NCBI RefSeq assembly: GCF_000328565.1
Contig: NC_019966.1
Coordinates: 62,001 to 126,000, forward strand
Length of the DNA: 64,000 nt
Direction: 5' to 3'
DNA from: Mycobacterium sp. JS623
Lineage (GTDB): Bacteria > Actinomycetota > Actinomycetes > Mycobacteriales > Mycobacteriaceae
Below the pieces are notes generated by a model. It was not told the origin of the DNA. It was given only the letters and a program-made list of their open reading frames with translations, and made no database searches. The translations under genes and the position numbers were made by a program. Positions 1 through 7,933 of this stretch are shown one piece after another; the stretch's first letter is position 1; each line of letters begins with the position of its first letter.

Positions 1-1
1 G

Positions 2-364
2 AAAGTCAGCCTGGCCTACACCGTCGACTCTCAGTGGCGAAACCGCGACGAGCACGTGGTGGGACGGCAGCAGATCGTCGCGCTTCTCACCCGCAAGTGG
101 GAGCGCGAACTCGACTACGTCCTGCGCAAGAGCCTGTGGGGTTTTCGGGAGAACCGGATGGCGGTGCGCTTTCAGTACGAGAGCCGCGACGCCACCGGGC
201 AGTGGTATCGCAGCTACGGCAACGAGTTGTGGGAGTTCACCCCGGAGGGCCTGATGGCGCGGCGGGAGGCCAGTATCAACGACGTGAAGATCGACGAGTC
301 CGAGCGCCGCTACTTCGGCCCGCGGCCGGAGTCGGAGTACGGCCTCGACATCCCGTTATGGTGA
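2..364 (+). CDS. DUF1348 / NTF2-like (SnoaL fold) protein, 5' truncated
   Basis: The frame is open from the left edge of the window, so the start lies outside it; an internal ATG at 56 is probably not the start because sequence before it ([15 protein letters not shown]) already looks like family sequence. The remaining ~120 residues contain the Trp/Tyr-rich pattern of the DUF1348 family ([13 protein letters not shown]-like [23 protein letters not shown]), small cone-shaped NTF2-like proteins of about 150-160 residues. No enzymatic role is established for the family. Its stop overlaps the stop of the convergent histidine kinase gene by 9 bases. Confidence 0.85.
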   Translation, partial: KVSLAYTVDSQWRNRDEHVVGRQQIVALLTRKWERELDYVLRKSLWGFRENRMAVRFQYESRDATGQWYRSYGNELWEFTPEGLMARREASINDVKIDESERRYFGPRPESEYGLDIPLW

Positions 365-1654
365 GCCGACGGCAAGCCCACCAGCTTCCGACTCGCTGTC
401 GCTCATCCGTTTTCCTAGCGGAATCGCAATCGTGATCTCGGTACCGGGCGATGTAGGGCGCACGTCGCATCGGCCCCCGGCCGCCAACGCCTTCGCGCGG
501 ATCGACTCCAGGCCGATGTGACCCGCTCGGGCCTTCTCGGCCATCACGGCTCGCGAGATCCCCACCCCGTCGTCCGCGACGCGCAGCGAACCCAGCCCGT
601 CATCGCGTTCCAGGTCGATCCAGACATGTTCGGCGCGGGCATGCTTGACGACGTTGGTCAGCGTCTCGCGCGCGGCGCTGTAGAGCACATAGTCGGCATC
701 GGTACGCACCCCATCCGGCCACGAACGCGCGTCCAGCTCGACGACAAGGCCGGTACGGGAAGTCAGGCTGTCGGTGAGTGCAGACAGCGCCGCTCTGAGA
801 CCCATCCGCGCCAGCACGTCCGGATGCAGCTCGCGGACTGCGTCGCGCAGCAACTGAGAGCATTCGACAAGGGCCACGTCGACTCGGTCCGCGGCAGCCA
901 TCGAGCCGTCCCGCACGTCCTCCATGTCTTGGCGAGCGACGAGCACGCACTGAAGCGCGCCATCGTGAAGCCGCTCGGAAATCGACTGCCGCTCATACTT
1001 TTCCACTCCGAGCAGATCCTGCAGTAACTGCCTTCGCTGCCGTGCCAGGTCGGCGATCGTGTCAACCTTCCAGCGTTGAATAAGCGACAAGAGGACGGAG
1101 CCGCCTGCCAGCCCGACCAACACCAACGTGCTCAGCACGATCGATGCCCAAGGCTCGTGGTTGGCGGTCTTGGTTATCCAGCAGGTGGCTACGAACGCGG
1201 CAGTGGTGGGCATCGCCACCAGTCCGCTGATGACCGGGTCCAATTGGGCCGCCGCAATCAACGGGATCAGGAAGAAGCCGATCCTCATCACGTCTGAGGT
1301 CCACTCGTCGGGTGACGTCAGGCCGGTCAACACCGAAAGCACGGATACAGCGGCGACGTCGCACGCGAGCACCAGCAGTGTCACGATCGTTCTGCTCACG
1401 GCGACCGTGCGTGCCGCCGGCCGCAGTGCCCAGAAGCCCCAGCAAGCTACGACCACTGCGTACGCTGCCAGCACGGCTGCGCAGGTTCCCAGCTGTGCGC
1501 GGGGTGGCTCGACTATCAGAGTGGCAGCGGCGAACAGGGTCAGCACAGCGCGCAATGCGGATTGCAATACGCTGCTCAGGTAGAGAAACCGCCGGGATTC
1601 CTGCGGAAACTGCTGCGCCACAGAATCATTGGTGTCACCCTCACGTCCGGGCAT
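356..1654 (-). CDS. Membrane sensor histidine kinase, NarL/MacS-like (HisKA_3)
   Basis: 432 residues. The first ~200 residues hold about five to six hydrophobic segments, followed by a HisKA_3 dimerisation segment with the phospho-acceptor His at about residue 230 (ERLHDGALQ) and a C-terminal HATPase with an N-box ([10 protein letters not shown]) and G-boxes ([19 protein letters not shown]). It should autophosphorylate and pass phosphate to a NarL/LuxR-type regulator. The ATG at 1654 is preceded by GGGAG at a good distance and overlaps the upstream methyltransferase gene by 14 bases, so the two are likely cotranscribed. An alternative GTG lies at 1621. No regulator gene is adjacent; the nearest compatible one starts at 3284, whose own neighbouring kinase is broken. 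Confidence 0.88.
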   Translation of the reverse strand: MPGREGDTNDSVAQQFPQESRRFLYLSSVLQSALRAVLTLFAAATLIVEPPRAQLGTCAAVLAAYAVVVACWGFWALRPAARTVAVSRTIVTLLVLACDVAAVSVLSVLTGLTSPDEWTSDVMRIGFFLIPLIAAAQLDPVISGLVAMPTTAAFVATCWITKTANHEPWASIVLSTLVLVGLAGGSVLLSLIQRWKVDTIADLARQRRQLLQDLLGVEKYERQSISERLHDGALQCVLVARQDMEDVRDGSMAAADRVDVALVECSQLLRDAVRELHPDVLARMGLRAALSALTDSLTSRTGLVVELDARSWPDGVRTDADYVLYSAARETLTNVVKHARAEHVWIDLERDDGLGSLRVADDGVGISRAVMAEKARAGHIGLESIRAKALAAGGRCDVRPTSPGTEITIAIPLGKRMSDSESEAGGLAVGSP

Positions 1655-2495
1655 CGGGGACTCCCTGGTGTTGACCGACCCCGACGAGGCTGAGTCCCGG
1701 AACCACGTATCCGGATTCAGTTGCGAAGGGCCGCAGGGCCTCTTCTGAGTTGGTGCGGATCATTGAGATCATGTCGTCGGGAAGCGACGCGAGCAGCCCG
1801 GCGACCGGGCCTGCCAGCGCCGGGACCATGCGCCACCAGTCGTCGAAGGAACCGACGTGCATCGGCACCGCGACTTCGCGCACGTCGACGTCGGCAAAGC
1901 CGCCGCCGCGCAGCACGCCGTCGAGTGCGCCGCGTTCGGATAGGGCGAACGGACCCGGCATGCCCGGGGGCGGAACGGGTGCGCCGAGTTGAGCGCCGAC
2001 CGCGTCGAGCAGCGCGCTGAGCCACGGGTTCGCCGCAGGCGTCCCCCATACCGCGAACACCGCCCGACCGCCGGGACGCAGCACGCGACGTGCCTCCCCA
2101 GCGGCCGCCGTCGGATCCGCCACCAACATCAGCGCCTCGCGGCACAGCACCTTGTCGAAGGACGAGTCCGGCACGTCGAGATGCTCCATGTCGAGTTCGC
2201 GGGTGACGACGCTGCGCAGTCCCCTGCTTTCGGCACGCTCGGCGGCAATCCTCGTCATCTCAGGGGCGACATCGGACAACACCACCTGACCGTCGGGGCC
2301 GACGAGCTCGGCCGCCGCGAAGCCGACGCCGCCGGGCCCGCACCCGAGTTCGAGTACCGCCTCACCGGGCCGAATGGCGGCGGCGGTCAACATGGCCTCG
2401 CCGACGGCGGCGCCGCGGTCGTCGATGTAGTCGGCGTATTCACCCCACGACGGCGCCGCCGCGGACCACATCGCGTGCAACGGATCTATGGCCAT
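1641..2495 (-). CDS. SAM-dependent class I methyltransferase
   Basis: 284 residues with a Rossmann-type methyltransferase core. Motif I is VLELGCGPGGVGFA at about residues 45-60, an acidic residue of motif II lies in VVLSDVAPEM, and a motif IV-like stretch reads DSSFDKVLCREALM. The C-terminal part resembles UbiE/Methyltransf_11 proteins with a helical lid. The substrate cannot be told from sequence. It is the first gene of a two-gene minus-strand unit with the sensor kinase. A perfect 13-bp hairpin lies just upstream, insulating it from the next minus-strand gene. Confidence 0.85.
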   Translation of the reverse strand: MAIDPLHAMWSAAAPSWGEYADYIDDRGAAVGEAMLTAAAIRPGEAVLELGCGPGGVGFAAAELVGPDGQVVLSDVAPEMTRIAAERAESRGLRSVVTRELDMEHLDVPDSSFDKVLCREALMLVADPTAAAGEARRVLRPGGRAVFAVWGTPAANPWLSALLDAVGAQLGAPVPPPGMPGPFALSERGALDGVLRGGGFADVDVREVAVPMHVGSFDDWWRMVPALAGPVAGLLASLPDDMISMIRTNSEEALRPFATESGYVVPGLSLVGVGQHQGVPDART

Positions 2496-2515
2496 GGCCT
2501 CACTTTAGAAGTGGA

Positions 2516-2550
2516 GAGGCCCTCCCCGGAAGGTCATCGGGGAGGGCCTC
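2516..2550 (-). terminator. Perfect 13-bp hairpin downstream of small secreted gene
   Basis: Arms GAGGCCCTCCCCG (2516-2528) and CGGGGAGGGCCTC (2538-2550) pair perfectly across a 9-base loop. It sits 17 bases past the stop of the minus-strand small gene at 2567-2812, before the methyltransferase start. There is no clear U tract, as is common for mycobacterial terminators. Its CCTCCCCG core is shared with the hairpin at 2845-2875. Confidence 0.75.
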
Positions 2551-2566
2551 AGGAGCGGGAGTCGGG

Positions 2567-2812
2567 TTATTCGCCGGCAGTGCCGTCGATGATGATCGAG
2601 TGGTGGTTGTGCCAGCGGTGGCCGGGCATCACGATGATCGGTGGCCGGGCGATGGTGTTCGGGGTGGCCACGATGCCCGGGCGGGGCGTCGGCTCGTAAG
2701 AGTAGGTGCCTGCGTTGGCCGTGCCGGCCACGCCGAGGGCGGCGGCGCCGAGGACGCCTGCCGAGATGGCGGGCAGGGCGATGTAGCGGGCGAAGCTGCG
2801 GGTGATGGTCAT
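2567..2812 (-). CDS. Small secreted His/Pro-containing protein (81 aa), tandem paralogue A
   Basis: 81 residues starting at the ATG at 2810-2812, preceded by AGGAGAAC. The N terminus (FARYIALPAISAGVLGAAAL) is a Sec-type signal peptide with a likely cleavage after GTANA. The short mature part is rich in Pro, His and aromatic residues (PGHRWHNHHSIIIDG). It is clearly paralogous to the gene at 2890-3123: both signal peptides share FARxIALP, and both mature parts carry an IVATP motif. The function is unknown; the His cluster could bind metal, but nothing shows this. A longer open frame extends upstream to 3187 but crosses the paralogue and its terminator and is not credible. Confidence 0.8.
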   Translation of the reverse strand: MTITRSFARYIALPAISAGVLGAAALGVAGTANAGTYSYEPTPRPGIVATPNTIARPPIIVMPGHRWHNHHSIIIDGTAGE

Positions 2813-2844
2813 CTGAGTTCTCCTGTGGCGGTGGGTTTTTGAGA

Positions 2845-2875
2845 AACCCTCCCCGGGGCTACGTCGGGGAGGGTT
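2845..2875 (-). terminator. Perfect 11-bp hairpin between the two small secreted genes
   Basis: Arms AACCCTCCCCG (2845-2855) and CGGGGAGGGTT (2865-2875) pair perfectly around a 9-base loop, 14 bases after the stop of the minus-strand gene at 2890-3123. It shares the CCCTCCCCG stem core with the hairpin at 2516-2550, so gene and terminator seem to have been duplicated together. Confidence 0.75.
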
Positions 2876-2889
2876 CCGGTCTGGGGTGA

Positions 2890-3123
2890 TTAGCGGGTGT
2901 AGTTCGGCTGCAGGTCGGCGAGGTGTTGCACACCGTGGTGCCAGTGCCAGCCCGGCTGGGCCTCCGGCGCCGGATGCGCCTTGACCTCCGGAGTGGCCAC
3001 GATGTTGGGCTGGTGCGCATCGGTGGTGGCCGCGTTGGCCGCGCCGGCCAGGCCGAGGGCCGCGCCGCCGATGATGCCGGCCGAGACGATCGGAAGGGCG
3101 ATGATGCGTGCGAAGTTGTTCAT
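2890..3123 (-). CDS. Small secreted His/Trp-containing protein (77 aa), tandem paralogue B
   Basis: 77 residues, ATG preceded by AGGAGAATTC. A signal peptide (FARIIALPIVSAGIIGGAAL) ends near GAANA, leaving a mature peptide of about 45 residues with IVATPEVKAHPAPE and a QPGWHWHHGVQHL cluster. It is paralogous to the next gene on the same strand (2567-2812) and is followed by its own hairpin. The gene is divergent from the response regulator at 3284, with a ~160-base shared promoter region that contains a palindrome. It matches no family I can name. Confidence 0.8.
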   Translation of the reverse strand: MNNFARIIALPIVSAGIIGGAALGLAGAANAATTDAHQPNIVATPEVKAHPAPEAQPGWHWHHGVQHLADLQPNYTR

Positions 3124-3251
3124 GTGAATTCTCCTGTGTCCGTTTGCTTTTGGTCTTGTCTGCCGGTGCGTTCCGGCGTTGACTCAAGAGTGCCGTGCCG
3201 CGGCCGCGTTGTATGTCCGGTAATCGGAGGGCGACACGGATGAATCACGTG

Positions 3252-3267
3252 TCCCCCAATCGGGGGA
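3252..3267. promoter_or_regulatory. Palindrome TCCCCC-N4-GGGGGA in divergent promoter region
   Basis: A perfect 6-4-6 inverted repeat (TCCCCC AATC GGGGGA) lies 16 bases before the GTG start of the response regulator, in the region shared with the divergent small secreted genes. Position and symmetry suit an operator, perhaps for the LuxR-type regulator itself. That assignment is inference. Confidence 0.5.
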
Positions 3268-3283
3268 ACAAAGGGAGCCGCCT

Positions 3284-3994
3284 GTGCGACGCTGGCTGCA
3301 TGACCAGCGAAGACGACTGCGAGTGAGCACCGGAGCGAGCGGGAGTCGAGCCATCACGAGTGAAAAGGTGCGTGTGGTGGTGGGCGATGACCACCCGCTG
3401 TTTCGCGACGGGGTCGTGCGGGCGCTGACGTCGAGCGGGTCTATCGAAGTGGTCGCAGAAGCCGACGACGGCCCCTCGGCGCTCGACGCGATTCGCACGC
3501 ATTCCCCGCAGGTCGCGCTGCTCGACTACCGCATGCCGGGCATGGACGGTGCGGAAGTCGCGGCCGCCGTGCAACGAGACGAGCTTCCGACCCGGGTGCT
3601 GCTGGTGTCGGCGCACGACGAGTCGGCAATCGTGTTCCGTGCCCTGCAGGAGGGGGCGGCAGGCTTTCTACCGAAGGAGTCGACGCGCAGCGAGCTGATC
3701 AACGCCGTGCTGGACTGCGCGAAGGGCCGCGACGTCGTGGCGCCCAGCCTCGCCGCGGGCCTGGCCGGCGAGATCCGCAAGCGGGCCGAACCGGAAGGCC
3801 CCGTGCTCAGCCCGCGTGAGCGGGAGGTGCTGAAACTGATCGCCGCGGGCAGCAGCATTCCTGCGATGGCCAAGGAGCTGTTCCTGGCGCCGTCGACGGT
3901 CAAGACGCACGTGCAGCGGCTTTACGAGAAGCTCGGCGTCAGCGACCGCGGCGCTGCCGTCGCCGAGGCGATGCGCCGCAAGCTGTTGGAGTAG
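3284..3994 (+). CDS. NarL/FixJ-family (LuxR-type) response regulator
   Basis: 236 residues from the GTG at 3284, which has GGGAG five bases upstream. A GTG at 3323 (giving STGASGSRAITSEK) is an equally plausible start and would give a more usual N terminus. The receiver domain has the acidic pair GDDHPLFRDG, phospho-acceptor Asp at residue 81 of this start (ALLDYRMPG), Ser/Thr in LLVSAHD and Lys in FLPKES. The C-terminal LuxR HTH reads LSPREREVLKLIAAGSS to STVKTHVQRLYEKLGV. All key residues are present, so the regulator looks functional. The kinase gene that starts one base after its stop codon is disrupted. Confidence 0.93.
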   Translation: MRRWLHDQRRRLRVSTGASGSRAITSEKVRVVVGDDHPLFRDGVVRALTSSGSIEVVAEADDGPSALDAIRTHSPQVALLDYRMPGMDGAEVAAAVQRDELPTRVLLVSAHDESAIVFRALQEGAAGFLPKESTRSELINAVLDCAKGRDVVAPSLAAGLAGEIRKRAEPEGPVLSPREREVLKLIAAGSSIPAMAKELFLAPSTVKTHVQRLYEKLGVSDRGAAVAEAMRRKLLE

Positions 3995-3995
3995 C

Positions 3996-5193
3996 GTGCC
4001 GCGCCCCGTTCAAGGAGTCATCGACTACTTCGCCGCGGAGCCGGTGCGCGTCTCGGCGATCCTGCGCTTGCCGCTGATCGGCCTGATCGCGGTGTTGGTG
4101 TGGATCTGGGAGGTCGACCACTGGCTGCCCGAGTTGTACGCGGTGATCCTCGGGGTCTATGCGGTAGCGGCGCTGCTGTGGCTGATTGCCGTGCTGAGGG
4201 GGCCGGTGCCGCGGTGGGGCGATTGGGCGTCGACGTCCGTCGATCTGTTGGTGATCCTCACGCTGTGTCTGGTGTCCGGTGGCGCGACCGCGGCGCTGCT
4301 GCCCGTCTTCTTCCTGCTGCCGATCTCGGTGGCGTTCCAGGACCGGCCGTGGTTGACGGCGATCATCGGAACCGTCACGGCGGCAGGCTATCTCGCGGTA
4401 TGGATCTTCTACTCCAAACGCGACGACAAGGTCGGGCTGCCGAACATGGTGTACACGCACTTCGGCTTCGTGCTGTGGTTGGCCGTCGCGGTGACAGCGC
4501 TGTGTTACGTGCTCGCGCGTCGGTCCGCTCGCGTGCGGGGCGCTGCAGGAGATGCGGCGTCAGCTCGTCTCGGAGGCAATGCAGTCCGACGAGCGGCACA
4601 ACCGCGAGGTCGCCGAGCATCTGCACGACGAACCGTTGCAGACGCTGCTGGCGGCGCGGCTGGAACTCGATGAGGCGCGGGAACGAAATTCCGACCCCGC
4701 GCTCGACATGGTGCATTCGGCGCTGCAGGAGACCGCCACCGGGCTGCGCTCGACGGTGACGCAGCTGCACCCGCAGGTGCTCGCCCAGCTAGGCCTTACG
4801 CCAGCGGTGCGAGAACTGTTGCGGCAGTTCGAGTCCCGCAACGACGTGACGGTCGAGGCCAACCTCGACGACGTGGGCAAGCCGGAATCGCAAGCCTTGC
4901 TGTAACGCGCCACGCGCGAGCTGTTGACCAACGTCGGCAAGCACGCGAAGGCGACGGCGGTCCGCGTCGGCCTCAGCCGGAAAGGAGACCGGGTGATCCT
5001 GACGATCGACGATGACGGCACCGGATTCGACCCCGCGATTGTCGCGCAGTATGTCGCCGACGGGCACATCGGGTTGGGCTCCCTGCTGGCCCGCTTCGAT
5101 GCGATGGGCGGGTCGATGGACATCGACTCGCGGCCCGGCTATGGCACGCAAGTAACGGTGACGTCGCCGCCGGAACCTACCGTTTCGCGGTGA
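3996..5193 (+). pseudogene. Sensor histidine kinase, broken by a +1 frameshift and a TAA codon
   Basis: The frame starts at GTG 3996, one base after the response regulator stop, and encodes about five to six membrane helices (residues ~20-175). At the GGGG run 4537-4540 one extra G shifts the frame; deleting it joins RRSARVR directly to ALQEMRRQLVSEA. The second segment carries the phospho-acceptor region EHLHDEPLQTLLAARLEL and is stopped by TAA at 4903-4905. The same frame then continues with RATRELLTNVGKHA (N-box) and DDDGTGFD / GHIGLGSL G-boxes to TGA 5191-5193. A TAC-to-TAA change at a Tyr would explain the stop. Two independent lesions argue for a real pseudogene, although sequencing errors cannot be excluded. 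The 3' end overlaps the convergent P450 stop by 17 bases. Confidence 0.85.
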
Positions 5194-6529
5194 CGTGCAC
5201 GCGCGCGCCGCGCGCCGGCACCAGCGTGATGTGATGCATCCGCAGTGCCTCGTCCTGCGGTCGGTCGGCGCGTAATTCGATGCGCCGCAGCACAGTCCGA
5301 AGCACGGCGTCGATTTCGGTCAATGCGAATGTCGCACCCAGGCAACGGCGTGCGCCGCCGCCGAACGGAATCCATGCGTAGGTCGGTTGCTCGCCAGACA
5401 GCCAGCGTTCCGGTCGGAAGTATGCGGCGTCCGGGCCCCAGATCTTCGGGTCGGTCTGGATGCCGATGATCGACGGCAGCAGCAGAGTGCCCGCCGGCAT
5501 CGTGTGGCCCGCCAGTTCGACCGGCTGGGTGACGCGGCGCGCGACATTCATGATCACCGGTCGCAGTCGCAACACTTCCTTGGCGACAGCGGCCCGGTAC
5601 GGATCGCGGGGATCATCGAGGCCGGCCCGCACCTTGTCCAGCGCGCCGGAATGGCGCAGTAGCCGCTCGAATGTCCACGACAGCGCGACCGCTGTGGTCT
5701 CGTGCCCCGCGACCAGCAGCGTGACCAGTTCGTCTCGCACCAACCCCGGATCGGGGTCGTCGTCCAGCAGCATCGACAACACGTCGGGCCGCTCCGCTCG
5801 CCCGGGATCGGCTCGTCGGCGCTCGATCTCGGCGTAGATCAACTCGTCGGCCCTGTCCAGGTCGCGCACGGTGCTGCTCCACGGCGGCAATCGCAGCAGC
5901 GCGGGCCATACCCAGACCAGCATTGCCCGCAACCGGAACCTCAGCACCCGGCGCAACGCTGCGCCGACAGCCGCGGCGCGATCGTCATCGTCGACGCCGA
6001 GAACCACGCGCACGATGATGCGCAGCGTCAGCTCCTGCATCCGCGGCAACAGCTCAAAATCCCGGCCGATCGGCCACTGTGCGATCTCTCGCTCGGTCTC
6101 CTCTTCCATCAGCGCGACTGCCCGGGCGATGCGTTCGCCGTGGAACGGCGGCAGCATTCGGCGGCGCTCGGCGACATGCTCCGGCGCGTCCATGGTCAGC
6201 ACCGATTGACTGCCCACCACCGGTGTCAGCAGCGAATTGGCTTCGCCTGCACGGTAGATCTCCGCGTCACCGCGAAAGATTGTGCGGAGGTCATCAGGGT
6301 TGCGCAACACCACTCCGTAGCCCGTGGGTTCGGCGTTGACGGTGAACGTGTCGCCGTATCGGCGGTGCATCGCGGGGACGAACCGGTGCCGCTGCGTCCA
6401 GATCAGCAGCGACTGGACAATGCTCGGGAGTCTAGGACCAGGCGGCAGCCCCGCCTCCGACGTGACCCTCGATGCAGTCGCGCTGCGCTGCCACGACGAC
6501 ATCCGGGTGCTCGTGGTCTCGATCGTCAT
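5177..6529 (-). CDS. Cytochrome P450
   Basis: 450 residues with the full set of P450 signatures: I-helix oxygen-binding motif AGHETTA, K-helix ExxR (KEVLRLRP), and heme-binding loop FGGGARRCLG with the thiolate ligand Cys at residue 396. The N terminus has no membrane anchor, as in soluble bacterial P450s, which need a separate ferredoxin; none is nearby. Overall style (proline-rich start, PPFHGERI, WIPFGGGARRCLGA) resembles mycobacterial CYP135/CYP138-type enzymes, whose substrates are poorly known. I give no CYP number because this needs percent identity. Upstream, GGGCGG (6547-6552) and CCGCCC (6566-6571) form a weak inverted repeat. Confidence 0.93.
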   Translation of the reverse strand: MTIETTSTRMSSWQRSATASRVTSEAGLPPGPRLPSIVQSLLIWTQRHRFVPAMHRRYGDTFTVNAEPTGYGVVLRNPDDLRTIFRGDAEIYRAGEANSLLTPVVGSQSVLTMDAPEHVAERRRMLPPFHGERIARAVALMEEETEREIAQWPIGRDFELLPRMQELTLRIIVRVVLGVDDDDRAAAVGAALRRVLRFRLRAMLVWVWPALLRLPPWSSTVRDLDRADELIYAEIERRRADPGRAERPDVLSMLLDDDPDPGLVRDELVTLLVAGHETTAVALSWTFERLLRHSGALDKVRAGLDDPRDPYRAAVAKEVLRLRPVIMNVARRVTQPVELAGHTMPAGTLLLPSIIGIQTDPKIWGPDAAYFRPERWLSGEQPTYAWIPFGGGARRCLGATFALTEIDAVLRTVLRRIELRADRPQDEALRMHHITLVPARGARVHVTAKR

Positions 6530-6708
6530 GAGCCTGGTTATACGCCGGGCGGATACTGCCGTCTACCGCCCACGGTCGGATTACGTCGTGAAACCCCGCC
6601 CGATCACCCCCCCGCTGCGGCGCGATGAGCCGATGGAGTCGCCGTGGGGTCCCCCGACCCTGCCAACCCAACGTATGCCACCGAGGCCGGCTCGACTCGG
6701 ACGTGGCC

Positions 6709-6798
6709 ATGGGAGTGAGCTACGCCGCGGGGGCGCTCTTCGCCGTGCTCGTGCACCGGAGGCGAGGCAAGGCCAAACGCCAGCGCGCTACGTGGTGA
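6709..6798 (+). CDS. Possible 29-codon ORF in the P450 / acyl-CoA dehydrogenase gap
   Basis: The 258 bases between the divergent-to-convergent neighbours (6530-6787) hold no normal gene. One short frame reads MGVSYAAGALFAVLVHRRRG and a further basic tail, which looks like a single short hydrophobic segment followed by a positive cluster. There is no convincing ribosome binding site, and it overlaps the acyl-CoA dehydrogenase stop by 11 bases, so it may be chance. Confidence 0.15.
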   Translation: MGVSYAAGALFAVLVHRRRGKAKRQRATW

Positions 6799-7927
6799 GC
6801 CCTCGCGAAATGACCAGGCGCTGAATCTGATTGGTGCCCTCGAAGATCTGGGTGATCTTCGCTTCACGCATGTAGCGCTCGACGCGGAAGTCGCGGGTGT
6901 AGCCGACGCCGCCCAAGACCTGCACTGCGTCGGTGGTGACCTTCATCGCGGCGTCGGTGGCCACCAGCTTCGCCACGCTGGCCTGCTGTGAGTACGGCCT
7001 GCCCAGATCGCGTCGACGCGCGGCGTCCAAATACGTGGCCCGCGCACTGGCCACCGCGGCAGCCATATCGGCCAACACGAAACCCAGGCCCTGGTGGTCA
7101 ATGATCTTGCGGCCGAACGTCGTTCGCTCGTTCGCGTACTTGACGGCCTCGTCCAGCGCCGCTTGCGCCAACCCGACCGCAACCGCGGCGATGCCCAGCC
7201 GGCCTGAATCCAGTGCGGAGAACGCGATCTGCAGGCCCTGGCCCTCCGCGCCGATCAGCCGGTCGGCTTCAAGGTGAGCGTTGTCGTAGAACGCCGACGT
7301 CGTCGGGACGGCATGCAGGCCCATCTTCTCCTCGGGCTTGCCGAACGACAGCCCATCCAGATCGCCGGGCACCAGGAAGCATGAAATACCCCGCGAGCCT
7401 TCACCGGTGCGGGCGAACAGCGTGTAGAAGTCGGCCCGTCCGCCGTGCGTGATCCAGGACTTGGAGCCGTTGAGCACGTAGCCGTCGGCCGTCTTCACAG
7501 CCTTGCACTGCAGTGCCGCGGCGTCCGAACCGGCCTGTGGCTCAGACAGGCTGTACGCGCCGATCTGCTCACCGGACAGCATGCCCGGCAGCCAGCGCTG
7601 CTTCTGCTCGTCGGTGCCGAACGCCAGCAGCGGATGCGACGACAGGCTGTGCACGCTGACCGCCACTGCGACGGCCGCCCATCGCGCGGCGATCTCCTCG
7701 AGCACCTGCAGATAGACCTCGAACGGCTGCCCACCGCCACCCCACGCCTCGGGCTGCGGCAGGCTCAGCAGCCCTGCCGCACCCAGCTGAGCGAACACAC
7801 CCTCCGGGTACGTCTCGGCCTTCTCGTGCGCGTCGACGATCGGGTCGAGCACCTTGTTGCAGATGTCCCGGGTCAACTCGATCAGATCGCGCGCATCCTC
7901 GGTGGGTAACAGACGATCGACGGGCAT
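6788..7927 (-). CDS. Acyl-CoA dehydrogenase (FadE type)
   Basis: 379 residues, the typical length of short/medium-chain acyl-CoA dehydrogenases. FAD-binding signatures are AYSLSEPQAGSDAAAL and WITHGGRADFYTLFAR; the C-terminal domain has ALDSGRLGIAAVAVGLAQ, QVLGGVGYTRDFRVERYMRE and the catalytic Glu in IFEGTNQIQR. It should oxidise an acyl-CoA to the trans-2-enoyl-CoA, passing electrons to ETF. It lies 6 bases after pntB on the same strand, so it could be the last gene of the pntA-pntB transcript. A FadE gene (fadE2) also sits next to pnt in M. tuberculosis, but whether this is its orthologue is not settled here. Confidence 0.92.
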   Translation of the reverse strand: MPVDRLLPTEDARDLIELTRDICNKVLDPIVDAHEKAETYPEGVFAQLGAAGLLSLPQPEAWGGGGQPFEVYLQVLEEIAARWAAVAVAVSVHSLSSHPLLAFGTDEQKQRWLPGMLSGEQIGAYSLSEPQAGSDAAALQCKAVKTADGYVLNGSKSWITHGGRADFYTLFARTGEGSRGISCFLVPGDLDGLSFGKPEEKMGLHAVPTTSAFYDNAHLEADRLIGAEGQGLQIAFSALDSGRLGIAAVAVGLAQAALDEAVKYANERTTFGRKIIDHQGLGFVLADMAAAVASARATYLDAARRRDLGRPYSQQASVAKLVATDAAMKVTTDAVQVLGGVGYTRDFRVERYMREAKITQIFEGTNQIQRLVISRGLTT

Positions 7928-7933
7928 CGAGGG

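Noticed and set aside
2813..3187. 125-codon upstream extension of the small secreted protein A
   Set aside because: It crosses the paralogous gene and a perfect terminator hairpin, and the signal peptide with AGGAG site begins at 2812.
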